Assembly: GCA_019695345.1 (NCBI GenBank)
Contig: JAIBAE010000029.1
Coordinates: 1 to 46,918 of the forward strand
Reading direction: 5' to 3'
Length of the DNA: 46,918 nt
Source of the DNA: Bacteroidota bacterium
GTDB lineage: Bacteria > Bacteroidota > Ignavibacteria > Kapaibacteriales > NICIL-2
The notes under the pieces were generated by a model, which made no database searches, had not been told where the DNA came from, and saw only the letters and a program-made list of their open reading frames with translations. Within the stretch, counting starts at the first letter, position 1. Each line of letters starts with the position of its first letter. A program made the position numbers and the translations under genes. Positions 33,415 to 41,883 of this stretch are shown in pieces.

Positions 33415-34374
33415 TCACAAATTTTGAATTGACTGCTTTCCTAACACAGCCGCACCAACAATTCCCGCATGATTGGTAAAATGCGCCTTCCGCACTACAA
33501 CCTCCGGAGCGATAGTTTGCAACGCACGTTGCTGCAATGTTTGATGCGTAGTTTGCAACAGAATATCATGCGACTGCGAAATGCCTCCGCCAACAATTAC
33601 CACGCGCATATCCAGCACAGCCAACACCGAAGCAATTCCCAAACCCAGAAGTTTACCCGTTTGCTGTAACGTTTGTAACGCCGCAATATCGTTGGTATGT
33701 GCCGACTCGGAAATATGATGAACATCCAAATCATCTCCATAAGCATGTAACATCGAGTTGGGGTGTTCGGCGGCGATGTGCTTTGCCATAGTTATCAAAC
33801 CATTTCTACCAATGTACTCTTCCAGAACTCCTGCCCTGAAACTGCGCCCACTGTTACGCTGTTCATCGGTTGGCTCGGTGAACGCATTCACAATAACATG
33901 TCCTATCTCACCCGCCCCTCCGCGCTCACCTGTGAACAACTTCTTATCAATAATAATTGCACCGCCAACACCTGTTCCAAGCGTAACATATAAAAAATGC
34001 GAATCATTTCTTCCCGCACCAAAAGCACTCTCGGCAAGACCTGCCACATTAGCATCGTTATCAATGGCAACAGGCACAGCCAAGCTTTGCTGTAGTATCT
34101 CTTGCAACGGAACTACATCCCAACCAGGCATATTAGGCGGGTAGTACACGCACTTGTTCTGCGGGTTCACCACCGATGGAAACCCAATGCCAACAGATTG
34201 CAGCCCAACATGTTGTTCGTGCAATTGCACCGTAATATTTTTCAACGTGGCAATTACAGCTTCCTTGCCCAGATGCGCATTGGTAGGCATACTATCTTGC
34301 CACACAATCTTCCCGTCGGAATCAATTATTCCAAACTTGATATTTGTTCCGCCAACATCAATTCCACCAAACAT
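33415..34374 (-). CDS. ROK-family sugar kinase lacking the zinc-finger cysteines
   Basis: The 319-aa cytoplasmic protein has the ATP-binding start GGIDVGGTNIKFGIID (3-18) and the catalytic-Asp segment AIDNDANVAGLAE (103-115). The phosphate loop LGTGVGGAIII (132-142) and AGEIGHVIVN (154-163) with its His are also present. This is the build of glucokinase or N-acetylhexosamine kinase. The CXCGXXGC zinc motif that normally follows GEIGH and precedes the LExY helix is missing. The corresponding stretch reads NAFTEPTDEQRNSGRSFRAGVLEEYIG, longer and without cysteine. The enzyme may fold without zinc, as in some ROK subgroups. Substrate uncertain; glucose is the default guess. Confidence 0.87.
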   Translation of the reverse strand: MFGGIDVGGTNIKFGIIDSDGKIVWQDSMPTNAHLGKEAVIATLKNITVQLHEQHVGLQSVGIGFPSVVNPQNKCVYYPPNMPGWDVVPLQEILQQSLAVPVAIDNDANVAGLAESAFGAGRNDSHFLYVTLGTGVGGAIIIDKKLFTGERGGAGEIGHVIVNAFTEPTDEQRNSGRSFRAGVLEEYIGRNGLITMAKHIAAEHPNSMLHAYGDDLDVHHISESAHTNDIAALQTLQQTGKLLGLGIASVLAVLDMRVVIVGGGISQSHDILLQTTHQTLQQRALQTIAPEVVVRKAHFTNHAGIVGAAVLGKQSIQNL

Positions 34375-34417
34375 AGGTTCCTTTGCAATAAGTCTTGTGC
34401 AATAATACAGAATATGT

Positions 34418-34500
34418 TTTTGCTATCGCAATCGGCACCTAACCTTTGCTATTGGGCAGAAATTTTTCTGCCCCTACAAACCACATCTTGCCGGAAAGAA
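34418..34500 (+). repeat. Structured repeat family A, copy A7 with nested hairpin (within the 34375-34684 gap)
   Basis: Reads TTTTTGCTATCGCAATCGGCACC ... TCTTGCCGGAAAGAA. The stem is CGGCA (34433-34437) with TGCCG (34489-34493). The loop is longer than in other copies and contains a perfect 9-bp hairpin GGGCAGAAA-TT-TTTCTGCCC (34454-34473), probably a second small element inserted in the loop. A7 and MITE D1 together occupy this gap. Confidence 0.8.
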
Positions 34501-34545
34501 CCTCGTGTACAAAAAATCCTTTATCGTGAAATGGTAATCTTGTTA

Positions 34546-34664
34546 CCTGCCGTCTGCTTTAGCGGGCGGACGAGAATAACTCACACAGAACGGACTTAGC
34601 CAAATATTGTATTTCTAAATTACTTTTTTACAAAGTCTATCCGTCAGCTAAAGCAGACGGCAAG
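34546..34664. mobile_element. MITE-like element D1
   Basis: The ends CCTGCCGTCTGCTTTAGCGGG and CGTCAGCTAAAGCAGACGGCAAG are inverted repeats of about 23 bp. The interior (GAATAACTCACACAGAACGG...) matches D2 at 43826-43956. Similarity to D2 continues beyond the right end through ATACGCCTTATCTATGTGTA to about 34715, into the 3' end of the small membrane-protein gene. No transposase is present. Confidence 0.72.
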
Positions 34665-34684
34665 TAGGAACAAAAAAATACGCC

Positions 34685-34987
34685 TTATCTATGTGTAGCT
34701 TTTATTGGGACAAGCTCGTTTAGTATAAGAGTTAGTATCGCGATTAAAGCGTGTGAGAAAAGTAAAAAAGTAGTTAAGGAGTATAACATTATTAATGTAT
34801 TAATGTAACGTTTCTCTAAACTATTTTGTGTTTGATTTCGATATCTAATCAGTCTAAATATACTGAGTTTATTAGCGGGTCCTAAATAAAATCCTAGTTT
34901 CGACACTACATCTATAACCCTTGTAGTTATCATAGCAAGAAAAATAGTGATTACGAAACCAGTAATAATAGCAATGATCAATCCCAT
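34685..34987 (-). CDS. Hypothetical small membrane protein (100 aa)
   Basis: The start is placed at 34987 (MGLIIAIITGFVITIFLAMI). The longer reading from 35044 runs into repeat E1 and is less credible. Two hydrophobic segments (about 2-24 and 68-92) are separated by a basic loop (FRLIRYRNQTQNSLEKRYIN). The last residues LVPIKATHR are encoded by sequence shared with the D2 region at 43985-44012, so the natural C-terminus of this protein may have been replaced or formed by a repeat insertion. AT-rich; function unknown. It belongs to the cassette-like island 34546-36900. Confidence 0.6.
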   Translation of the reverse strand: MGLIIAIITGFVITIFLAMITTRVIDVVSKLGFYLGPANKLSIFRLIRYRNQTQNSLEKRYINTLIMLYSLTTFLLFSHALIAILTLILNELVPIKATHR

Positions 34988-35042
34988 TTTATAATCTTTG
35001 TTTATTGATAAAAATGTCCAAATTATTATGTCTTGTCTGGAC

Positions 35043-35147
35043 ATTCAAACGAAGTGCATTCACCTGACGCATCCGTTACATTGCGCATGAATCATTAGTA
35101 TGATGCCCCTTCCCCTCACAGACACAAGAAGTCACACCGGAACTACA
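35043..35147 (-). repeat. Cassette-associated repeat E, copy E1
   Basis: Two conserved blocks: TTCAAACGAAGTGCATT...GACGCATCCGTTACATTGCGC (35044-35086) and ATGCCCCTTCCCCTCACAGACACAAGAAGTCACACCGGAACTACAA (35103-35147). The same pair of blocks occurs in E3 (45165-45280), and the first block also in E2. It lies between two minus-strand genes. Confidence 0.78.
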
Positions 35148-35264
35148 AATATGATATCATCATTTTTCTTAGTTGTTGGGTTATATCATAGCGTGCAACA
35201 TTGTGACTATATTTATCAGCATGGCACTATTAATTCCAATCCAATATTCCTATCATATTGTGGA

Positions 35265-35843
35265 CTAACGTTTCGTTGCGTATTCAGGATAAATACCTAT
35301 AGATATAACTTTCCATACTTTGGATTTTAGAAAATATATACTATTGATAACTATATGGTCTTGTTTATCTAAAATTAATGCCTTTGGAATTAGCTTTTTT
35401 TCTATTTCACTATTTCTATTGATGATTATTACAGAGTCCTTAAAATATGTGTCAATTGTCTTCACATCAGCTGGTCTCACTACGCAGCAAAAATTATCTG
35501 CTAAGTTGTGTCGATGAATATAACGTAAATCATCTTCAATAACATAGTTATTATAAGTTAGCAAAACTATGTTATACTTTTCATCTGAAATTTTTTTGAA
35601 TAAATTAATAGCGGTTGAATCTCTTTCCAATTGAGAATTTCGATTATAAATAGAAAAATCAAATTTAGTAGTATCAGATAATAGTAATAGCAATTGACTT
35701 TCAGTTGTACATATTTTTATTTGATTGTAAATGAGTTTGGTAAATGCTATAGCATTTACAGAATCCATTTTCATTGTAGCATCAGATTGAGCATAGCTAT
35801 GACTTGAAGTCATTAGGGCTAAAATATACAGCAGTTTTTTCAT
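35265..35843 (-). CDS. Hypothetical exported protein (192 aa)
   Basis: The start at 35843 gives MKKLLYILALMTSSHSYAQ, a standard signal peptide (cleavage after SYA). An upstream MT adds two residues only. The mature protein is about 173 residues, Asn/Asp/Ile-rich. The middle part YNIVLLTYNNYVIEDDLRYIHRHN and the end IPKALILDKQDHIVINSIYF recall the strand order of thioredoxin-fold or TlpA-like proteins, but no CXXC is present and Cys residues are at FCCVV. The assignment stays open. E1 flanks it on the 3' side and E2 on the 5' side, as expected for a cassette. Confidence 0.68.
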   Translation of the reverse strand: MKKLLYILALMTSSHSYAQSDATMKMDSVNAIAFTKLIYNQIKICTTESQLLLLLSDTTKFDFSIYNRNSQLERDSTAINLFKKISDEKYNIVLLTYNNYVIEDDLRYIHRHNLADNFCCVVRPADVKTIDTYFKDSVIIINRNSEIEKKLIPKALILDKQDHIVINSIYFLKSKVWKVISIGIYPEYATKR

Positions 35844-35873
35844 AGTCAATTTTTATTAACTTACTTTATGTCT

Positions 35874-35928
35874 CGTCAGGACTTCCAAACGAAGTGCGGG
35901 CGTCCTGACGTATCCGTTACATTGCGCT
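35874..35928 (-). repeat. Cassette-associated repeat E, copy E2 (first block only)
   Basis: CGTCAGGACTTCCAAACGAA, GTGCGGGCGTCCTGACG, TATCCGTTACATTGCGCT. CGTCAGGAC and GTCCTGACG form a perfect 9-bp stem with a 19-nt loop. It lies just upstream of the 35843 start. The 308-bp gap to the next gene (35844-36151) contains this repeat, a GGCATGAG hairpin at 36009 and nothing else recognised. Confidence 0.78.
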
Positions 35929-36008
35929 CAGAATCATCAGTTTCACACTCTTTGCAGACTCGGGAAATTAAACTGGAAAATTTGAAATTATTTAAAAGAT
36001 GTAATGCC

Positions 36009-36036
36009 GGCATGAGCACTTCGTTGAACTCATGCC
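36009..36036. terminator. Hairpin GGCATGAG/CTCATGCC downstream of the 36152 gene
   Basis: An 8-bp perfect stem with a 12-nt loop shares its stem sequence with the hairpins at 16564 and 17543. No strong T-run is present, so it may be a diverged terminator or a repeat unit. Confidence 0.45.
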
Positions 36037-36151
36037 TGAACTTAAATTCCATCACTAACAGTAGAACACCATTCGCACACTCTATAAGTCGTATGAGTAC
36101 TGAAAAAGAAGTTCTACTTCAATAGACTGAAATAAAATTTTATAGTAAACA

Positions 36152-36658
36152 TTATTGATACTTTAACATTATTATATGATTACTTCCATCACTTTCAACT
36201 AAACAATCAATTATATCTTCAACATTTTGTACACCAAATACAATTAATCTATTTTGGAATCCTTCTATATCCACACCTTTGAAATAAAAATAAACATCAG
36301 TTAATCCATTTTCTATTTTTTTTAACTCAATCTTTAAAATTGAAGTTCTATCTATTTCAGTTACCTTTGATAACAAATTATTATATATTACAATACCCGA
36401 TTTGGTAATCAAATAATCAGTCATTAAATACGATATCATATGTATAATGAATAGGACTATAACACTCCAAAACACTAGATGTATTATTATTTTTACAGTA
36501 GACTCGAAATCTTCATTAGAAAAATAAAGAATATAGATTAGAGGGGTTATGAGTAAAGAATAAATCCATATGTTAAAAAATAATGCTCGAATAAATTTGG
36601 ATTTACCACTCCAAATAATATCTTTTTGTGTTGGAAACTGAGTTTTGTTGTATAACAT
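36152..36658 (-). CDS. Hypothetical two-helix membrane protein with PH-like domain (168 aa)
   Basis: Two transmembrane helices lie at about residues 27-47 (FFNIWIYSLLITPLIYILYF) and 57-80 (IIIHLVFWSVIVLFIIHMISYLM). They are followed by YLITKSGIVIYNNLLSKVTEIDRTSILKIELKK and a further strand-rich segment ending IMLKYQ. The order 'two helices, then YxIT..GI.IY........I....I..IE' is the typical build of bacterial PH-domain (YdbT/YdbS-like) membrane proteins. The fit is reasonable but not searched. It follows the coding relic at 36725-36898 by 66 nt and may be an accessory or immunity-type gene of the island. Confidence 0.66.
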   Translation of the reverse strand: MLYNKTQFPTQKDIIWSGKSKFIRALFFNIWIYSLLITPLIYILYFSNEDFESTVKIIIHLVFWSVIVLFIIHMISYLMTDYLITKSGIVIYNNLLSKVTEIDRTSILKIELKKIENGLTDVYFYFKGVDIEGFQNRLIVFGVQNVEDIIDCLVESDGSNHIIMLKYQ

Positions 36659-36724
36659 AAATTCACGAAACAGAATGAATTAATTCGGAATACCTAGAAT
36701 AACGAAGCATGGATTAATATAAGA

Positions 36725-36898
36725 TCATACAACATTCCACAATGCCTTCACAGCTTGTGCAGTAGCATTGTCTAAATTAACTTTTGCGCTTTTCAGTTCC
36801 GTCAGAACTTCCTTATTCTGCGAAGGGCATCCTGCTGTGGTTGTGTTTTTTATAACATCAAAGGTTGTTTGATGAACTGTACAATAATACTTAATTCT
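36725..36898 (-). pseudogene. C-terminal coding relic F1 (57 codons)
   Basis: An open minus-strand frame of 57 codons without a proper start ends in TGA at 36725. It reads YYCTVHQTTFDVIKN, then TTTAGCPSQNKEVLTELKS, then AKVNLDNATAQAVKALWNVV, a convincing amphipathic C-terminal helix. The first part is related to relic F2 (45981-46094: CTVYQSIVDVLNKH). It is probably the tail of a larger gene removed by recombination. It lies between family A copy A8 and the PH-like membrane gene, inside the 420-bp gap 36659-37078. Confidence 0.5.
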
Positions 36899-36943
36899 TC
36901 AGTACAAACTTCACGGTAATGGTACAATTATACTTGCACAACG

Positions 36944-37004
36944 TTCTTTCCCGCATGGCAAGGATGTATAGGAGTTGAGGCGTGGTGCGGTCATGCGATA
37001 GCAG
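36944..37004 (-). repeat. Structured repeat family A, copy A8
   Basis: On the minus strand: CTGCTATCGCATGACCGCACCACGC, a loop, then CATGCGGGAAAGAA. The stem is CCGCA with TGCGG (plus 36951-36955 and 36986-36990). It follows the outer-membrane factor gene and its terminator. The trailing ACCGTGAAG box continues into relic F1. Confidence 0.85.
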
Positions 37005-37023
37005 AATATCTACCCTTTATAAA

Positions 37024-37050
37024 CAAAAAGACGTTCCGAAGAACGTCTTG
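37024..37050 (-). terminator. Intrinsic terminator of the RND efflux operon
   Basis: On the minus strand AAGACGTTC-TTCG-GAACGTCTT is followed by TTTG. The 9-bp stem has a UUCG loop, about 30 nt after the stop of the outer-membrane factor gene. Confidence 0.88.
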
Positions 37051-37078
37051 TACTAAAACCATACATGTTGTGCGAGTG

Positions 37079-38506
37079 TTATCGCCAGCCACCACCAAGC
37101 GCAGCATACAAACCAATCTTTGCATTCACCTGCTTCAGTTTAACTTCAATCAATTCCATTCTTGCATCTAATGCTTCGCGTTGCGTTAACAACACCTCGG
37201 CATAGTCTGCTCTTGCAGATTGAAACAAACTGTTAGAAATAACAACAGCCCGATTTAGAATATCAACCTGTTTTGATTTCATTTCCAAACTCTGTGTGTA
37301 GTTTTTGTTCCGAGAAATCTGATTGAGAACTTCTACATAGCCATTAAGTATAGTTTGCTCGTACTTATACGCCGCCTGAATTTGCTTTGCGTTAGCATTG
37401 TAATATGCTGCCTCGATAGCGCGACGGTTGATAAGTGGTGCTGCAATCTCTCCGAATACATTATATAACACCGAAGACGGGTTAACAAGATACAACGGGT
37501 TAAACGACTGAAACCCAACATTGGCAGTAATGCTAAACGAAGGCAGAAAGTTAGCCCGTGCAGACTGAACATCTAAATCGGACGCTTGTATTTCTAACTC
37601 AGCCTGCCTAATATCCGGACGGTTCAACAACAACTGCGACGGCACGCCTGTAGCAATGGAATCTGTTTTCAAATCAAAAAAGGATGCATCGTTTCTTGGT
37701 ATTGGTGAGGAAAATCGTCCTGTTAGATAATTGATGCGATTTTCAATCTCTACAATTTGTTGCTGAACTTCAAACTGAAGATTCTGCGTATTCAGTAACT
37801 GAGCTTCGAAGCGGTTAACAGCAAGTTCAGTAACCTTAGCTGCTTCCTTTTGTTGGCGTACTACATTCAGCGCACTTTGTTGCACTTCGATATTTTTTTT
37901 AAGAATCACAAGTTGATTATCTAACGACTCTAACTCGTAATACGATGAAGCTATCTCGGATACAAGTCTGGTGACCATAAAGTTTCTGCCTTCAACGCTT
38001 TCTAAGAACCTTTTTACCGAGGCATCTTTTGCGTTTCTGAGTTTGTTCCATACATCAAGTTCCCAAGAGATCATTGCTCTTAGCGAGAAATCTCCAACGT
38101 ATTTAGGCCCTTTATCCGGGTTTGCGCTCAGGTCTTCTTCGGAGAAACCATTCCAGGTGTACTTCCCTGCTTTATCGGGGCCACCTTCTAAACCAAGTTT
38201 CCCCGATGGCATGTATTCACCTTCTTTTGCACTAATCTCGTTTCGGGCTATGGCAATCTCTTGAGTAATGATATTCAACTCTTGATTATTCCGTAAGGCT
38301 GTATCAATAAGTGCAACTAAGCTGCTATCGGCAAAGTACACGCGCCAATTGATGGAAGCAACATTTGATGTGTCGGTTTGAGCAGTATACACTTGTGGAA
38401 CCGTAGTATTCTCAGTCCTTCGTTCTACCGTGGGTATACCACATCCGGTTAGGAAAAGCACAATACCGATTGTTCCTACCAAAATATATGTGTTGTTACT
38501 TTTCAT
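37079..38506 (-). CDS. RND efflux outer-membrane lipoprotein, NodT/OprM family
   Basis: The 475-aa protein forms the outer-membrane exit duct of a tripartite efflux pump. The signal peptide ends in the lipobox LFLTGC (Cys22). Two OEP repeats are visible, each starting with a helical segment (DSSLVALIDTALRNNQELNI and ASDLDVQSARANFLPSFSI) and sharing the long alpha-barrel heptads (LESLDNQLVILKKNIEVQQ, SNSLFQSARADYAEVLLTQREAL). LLNRPDIRQAELEIQA is the diagnostic NodT-family motif. It is the third gene of the operon; its ATG overlaps the pump gene by 11 nt, implying coupled translation. The export substrate is unknown, and drugs, dyes or bile-like detergents are usual for the family. Confidence 0.94.
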   Translation of the reverse strand: MKSNNTYILVGTIGIVLFLTGCGIPTVERRTENTTVPQVYTAQTDTSNVASINWRVYFADSSLVALIDTALRNNQELNIITQEIAIARNEISAKEGEYMPSGKLGLEGGPDKAGKYTWNGFSEEDLSANPDKGPKYVGDFSLRAMISWELDVWNKLRNAKDASVKRFLESVEGRNFMVTRLVSEIASSYYELESLDNQLVILKKNIEVQQSALNVVRQQKEAAKVTELAVNRFEAQLLNTQNLQFEVQQQIVEIENRINYLTGRFSSPIPRNDASFFDLKTDSIATGVPSQLLLNRPDIRQAELEIQASDLDVQSARANFLPSFSITANVGFQSFNPLYLVNPSSVLYNVFGEIAAPLINRRAIEAAYYNANAKQIQAAYKYEQTILNGYVEVLNQISRNKNYTQSLEMKSKQVDILNRAVVISNSLFQSARADYAEVLLTQREALDARMELIEVKLKQVNAKIGLYAALGGGWR

Positions 38507-41500
38507 CTTGTTTCCTCATTCTCTTTAGTACTTCTTTTACTTTTGTAAATAACTCCGAACGTTCTTCAACAATGTTCTCGCTTAATGGATTTTCATCTTC
38601 ATCGTTGATTAGTTTTTTACCTTCAGATATTTTCCCGAATACAAAGTAGAGTCCTGGAACCAAGATTACTCCAAAGATGGTTCCGAACAACATTCCACCT
38701 AAGGCAGAAGCACCAATGGTATGATTGCCAACGGCACCGGGTCCGGTTGCAATTACTAATGGAACCAAGCCGGCAATAAATGCTAACGACGTCATGAGAA
38801 TAGGGCGGAAACGCGCACGGGCACCTTCGATAGCTGCTTCGAGAACGGTTGCACCTTTATTATGCTTTTGTACAGCAAACTCAACAATTAACACGGCGTT
38901 TTTACCCAATAGTCCTGCCAACATAATAAGACCAACCTGCGCATAGACATCGTTTGCCAGTCCCATCAATTTTAACAACATAAACGAGCCAAAGATACCC
39001 GGTGGTAAGGAGAGTAACACAGCAAATGGTAGTAGAAAACTTTCGTATTGTGCAGCAAGAATCAGATACACGAAAAACAACACCACCATAAAAATATAGA
39101 GTGCTTCGTTCCCTCTTTTTGCTTCATCGTAAGAGAGACCTTCCCATGCAATATCATAGCCTTTTGGTAACGATGTTTTAGCAACCTCTTGTATTGCTTT
39201 AATTGCATCGCCGGAAGTATAACCTTTTGCGGGTACACCATTGATAAGCGCTGAGGTGTATAAGTTATACCGTGAGATTTCGTTTGGACCTTGTGTCTTT
39301 TTTATCTTCATAAAAGCAGAATACGGCACCATTTCTCCGTGGTCGTTTTTTATGAAGAGATTGAGAATATCCGTTGGTAACTTCCGATATTCCGGTCCGG
39401 CTTGTGTGTACACTTTATAATAATTGTTGAAACGAATAAACCCTTGTTCGTACGTACTACCAATCATGATATTAAGGTTCTCCATCGCCTTACCAATGGA
39501 AACACCTTTTTGCATTGCCAATTCGTTATCAACAACAATTTCATACTGAGGGTACGATGCGTTATAAAATGTAAACAAGCCATCTAACTCTTTACGTTTT
39601 TTTAACTCATTCAGGAAGTCGTTGTTGACCTTGTCAAATTCCTGATAATCTACATCACTACCTTTATCAAGTAAGCGTAAGGCAAATCCCGATGAAGCAC
39701 CATACCCCGGAACTGCGGGTGGTTCAAAGAACTCCACAACTGCCCCAATATCTTTGGATTTTTCTTCCAGCTCTTCCATAATTTCTTTAACTGATTGCGA
39801 GCGCTCCGACCAATCTTTGAGGTTAATCAAACAGGTACCGGCATTAGAACCTCTACCTTCGCTCAGAATCTCATATCCTGCCATAGCAGTTACAGATTTC
39901 ACACCCGGTACGGTCTTGGCAATTTTTTGTAATGCCTCAGATACTTCATTAGTACGTTCTAGCGTGGTTCCCGGTGGTGTTTGAATAATTGCGTATATCT
40001 GTCCTTGGTCTTCGTTAGGGATAAATCCGGCTGGTAGGAACTTGTTTACACCTACTATTGCAACAGCAAATACTATTAATAAGCCATACGTAATTACTCT
40101 ACGATTTACAATAACGTTTAGTAAACCGGTGTAGCGTCCGGTAATCTTTTCAAACTTTTGGTTAAACCAATCAATGAACATACTAACTGGTGTTTTACGT
40201 TTGGGTTGCCCATGTGTGTTTTTTAACAACATCGCACACAATACAGGCGTAAGTGTAAGTGCTACTACACCCGAAAGCACAATAGATGTTGCCATTGTAA
40301 TGGAAAACTGTCTGTAAAGTACGCCAACTGGACCGGTCATAAATGCAACGGGTACAAACACTGCCGTCATAACAAGAGTGATGGCGATAATAGCTCCGCT
40401 GATTTCATTCAATACTTTTTTAACGGCATTATACGGAGACACATTCTCTTCCTCCATTTTAACGTGTACGGCTTCTACTACTACAATAGCATTATCAACC
40501 ACTATACCAATAGCTAACACAAGTGCAAAGAGAGTGATAAGATTAATATTAATATCAAACATTTGCATGAAAATAAACGCCCCAACAAGCGATACCGGAA
40601 CCGCAAGAATTGGTATAAGCGTAGAGCGCCAATCCCCCAAGAAAATAAACACAACAATGGCAACAAGTACAAATGCTTCTACTAGAGTATGGATAACTTT
40701 TTCGATAGAAGCATTAACGAAAGTTGAAACATCATAGTTAATCTCATAATCCATTCCCGGCGGGAAGTCTTTTTGTAGTTCTTTCAGCTTTGCTTTAACA
40801 TCAGCAATTACTTGGTTTGCATTACTGCCGGGGTTTTGCTTTAATACAATGGAAGCGGCCGGATAACCATCTTTGTTTGTGTAAATATCCACAAACTCAC
40901 TTCCAACTTCAACATCGGCAACATCTTTCAAACGAAGAATTTCTCCATCGGAATTTGCTCGGACAATAATATCCTGATACTGTTCGGGTTTATTATACCA
41001 CCCTTTGTATGTAAATACATATTCCTGAGATTGAGCTAATCTACCAGAGCTTAATCCAACACGTCCGGGGCGTGCTAAAACACTTTGTTCATCTATAGCA
41101 GTTAAAACATCATTTGCAGAAATATTATAAGCACGCATACGGTCTGGTTTTAGCCAAACACGAATTGCAAACGCACGACTCCCAACAACCTCCGAACGCC
41201 CTACCCCCGAAATCCGTTGAATCTCCGGTACCAGATAAGTATTGGCATAATTAAACAAGAACTTCTGATCTGTACTTTTCTCAGTGCTAAAAAGATTTAC
41301 ATACATCAACATACTTGGTTGAATTGGCGTAATGATTACACCTTCTTTTTGCACTAACTCCGGAAGATTAGCCCATATCTGATCTACACGGGTTTTAACA
41401 CGTGCAGCAGCAATTGTAGGGTCTGTGCCCGGTTCAAAAACAATTTGAATTGATGCTTCGCTGGCACTAGTTGCATCACTCATCATGTATTGCATTCCCT

Positions 41501-41717
41501 GCACACCGTTTATCTCACGTTCCATAATTACCAGCGTAGATTTTACTAACACATCTGCATTAGAGCCGGGGAACTCGATAAAAATATTTACACGTGGAGG
41601 AGCCAACTCTGGGAACTGTGATATCGGTCTGGTTGCAATCGCCAACAACCCCAGGAAGATTATTCCCAGCGAAAGCGAAATTGCCAAAACAGGACGATGA
41701 ATAAATGTACTAAACAT
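38496..41717 (-). CDS. RND multidrug efflux pump, HAE1 family (AcrB/MexB-like)
   Basis: This 1073-aa inner-membrane transporter uses the proton gradient. The N-terminal helix is FIHRPVLAISLSLGIIFLGLLA, followed by a porter domain with TTLER...VPGV-type sequences (TPPGTTLERTNEVSEAL). TM4 contains LAIGIVVDNAIVVVEAVH (401-418) and TM10 contains the conserved Lys in GLLGKNAVLIVEFA. In AcrB the TM4 pair is Asp407-Asp408; here it is Asp408-Asn409, a variation also known in other HAE1 pumps. Two large periplasmic loops are of normal size, and a C-terminal cytosolic tail of about 45 residues is charged. It is the middle gene of the operon, 166 nt after the adaptor. Confidence 0.96.
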   Translation of the reverse strand: MFSTFIHRPVLAISLSLGIIFLGLLAIATRPISQFPELAPPRVNIFIEFPGSNADVLVKSTLVIMEREINGVQGMQYMMSDATSASEASIQIVFEPGTDPTIAAARVKTRVDQIWANLPELVQKEGVIITPIQPSMLMYVNLFSTEKSTDQKFLFNYANTYLVPEIQRISGVGRSEVVGSRAFAIRVWLKPDRMRAYNISANDVLTAIDEQSVLARPGRVGLSSGRLAQSQEYVFTYKGWYNKPEQYQDIIVRANSDGEILRLKDVADVEVGSEFVDIYTNKDGYPAASIVLKQNPGSNANQVIADVKAKLKELQKDFPPGMDYEINYDVSTFVNASIEKVIHTLVEAFVLVAIVVFIFLGDWRSTLIPILAVPVSLVGAFIFMQMFDININLITLFALVLAIGIVVDNAIVVVEAVHVKMEEENVSPYNAVKKVLNEISGAIIAITLVMTAVFVPVAFMTGPVGVLYRQFSITMATSIVLSGVVALTLTPVLCAMLLKNTHGQPKRKTPVSMFIDWFNQKFEKITGRYTGLLNVIVNRRVITYGLLIVFAVAIVGVNKFLPAGFIPNEDQGQIYAIIQTPPGTTLERTNEVSEALQKIAKTVPGVKSVTAMAGYEILSEGRGSNAGTCLINLKDWSERSQSVKEIMEELEEKSKDIGAVVEFFEPPAVPGYGASSGFALRLLDKGSDVDYQEFDKVNNDFLNELKKRKELDGLFTFYNASYPQYEIVVDNELAMQKGVSIGKAMENLNIMIGSTYEQGFIRFNNYYKVYTQAGPEYRKLPTDILNLFIKNDHGEMVPYSAFMKIKKTQGPNEISRYNLYTSALINGVPAKGYTSGDAIKAIQEVAKTSLPKGYDIAWEGLSYDEAKRGNEALYIFMVVLFFVYLILAAQYESFLLPFAVLLSLPPGIFGSFMLLKLMGLANDVYAQVGLIMLAGLLGKNAVLIVEFAVQKHNKGATVLEAAIEGARARFRPILMTSLAFIAGLVPLVIATGPGAVGNHTIGASALGGMLFGTIFGVILVPGLYFVFGKISEGKKLINDEDENPLSENIVEERSELFTKVKEVLKRMRKQDEK

Positions 41718-41883
41718 GATATATGGTATTTTTCAGTTATGAATTTTGTAATTGAATAAATACTTCCAAAGCATCAATCATCTACGTCGTTATCCTACGT
41801 GTTTACTGACAATAGACAATTATGTGATGGATACTGTACTTATTTGTACCAAGTTTTACCCAAGCGGGTATATGAACTTTGCT

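Noticed and set aside
34102-34599. Long plus-strand frame opposite the ROK kinase
   Set aside because: It is antisense to a well-supported enzyme and continues through A7 and D1; a shadow frame.
35868-36125. Plus-strand frame of 85 codons over repeat E2
   Set aside because: It is made mainly of repeat sequence and a hairpin; no homologue-like features and the opposite strand carries the genes.
37971-40737. Several plus-strand frames opposite the efflux operon
   Set aside because: All are antisense to highly conserved efflux genes and show no independent coding signs.
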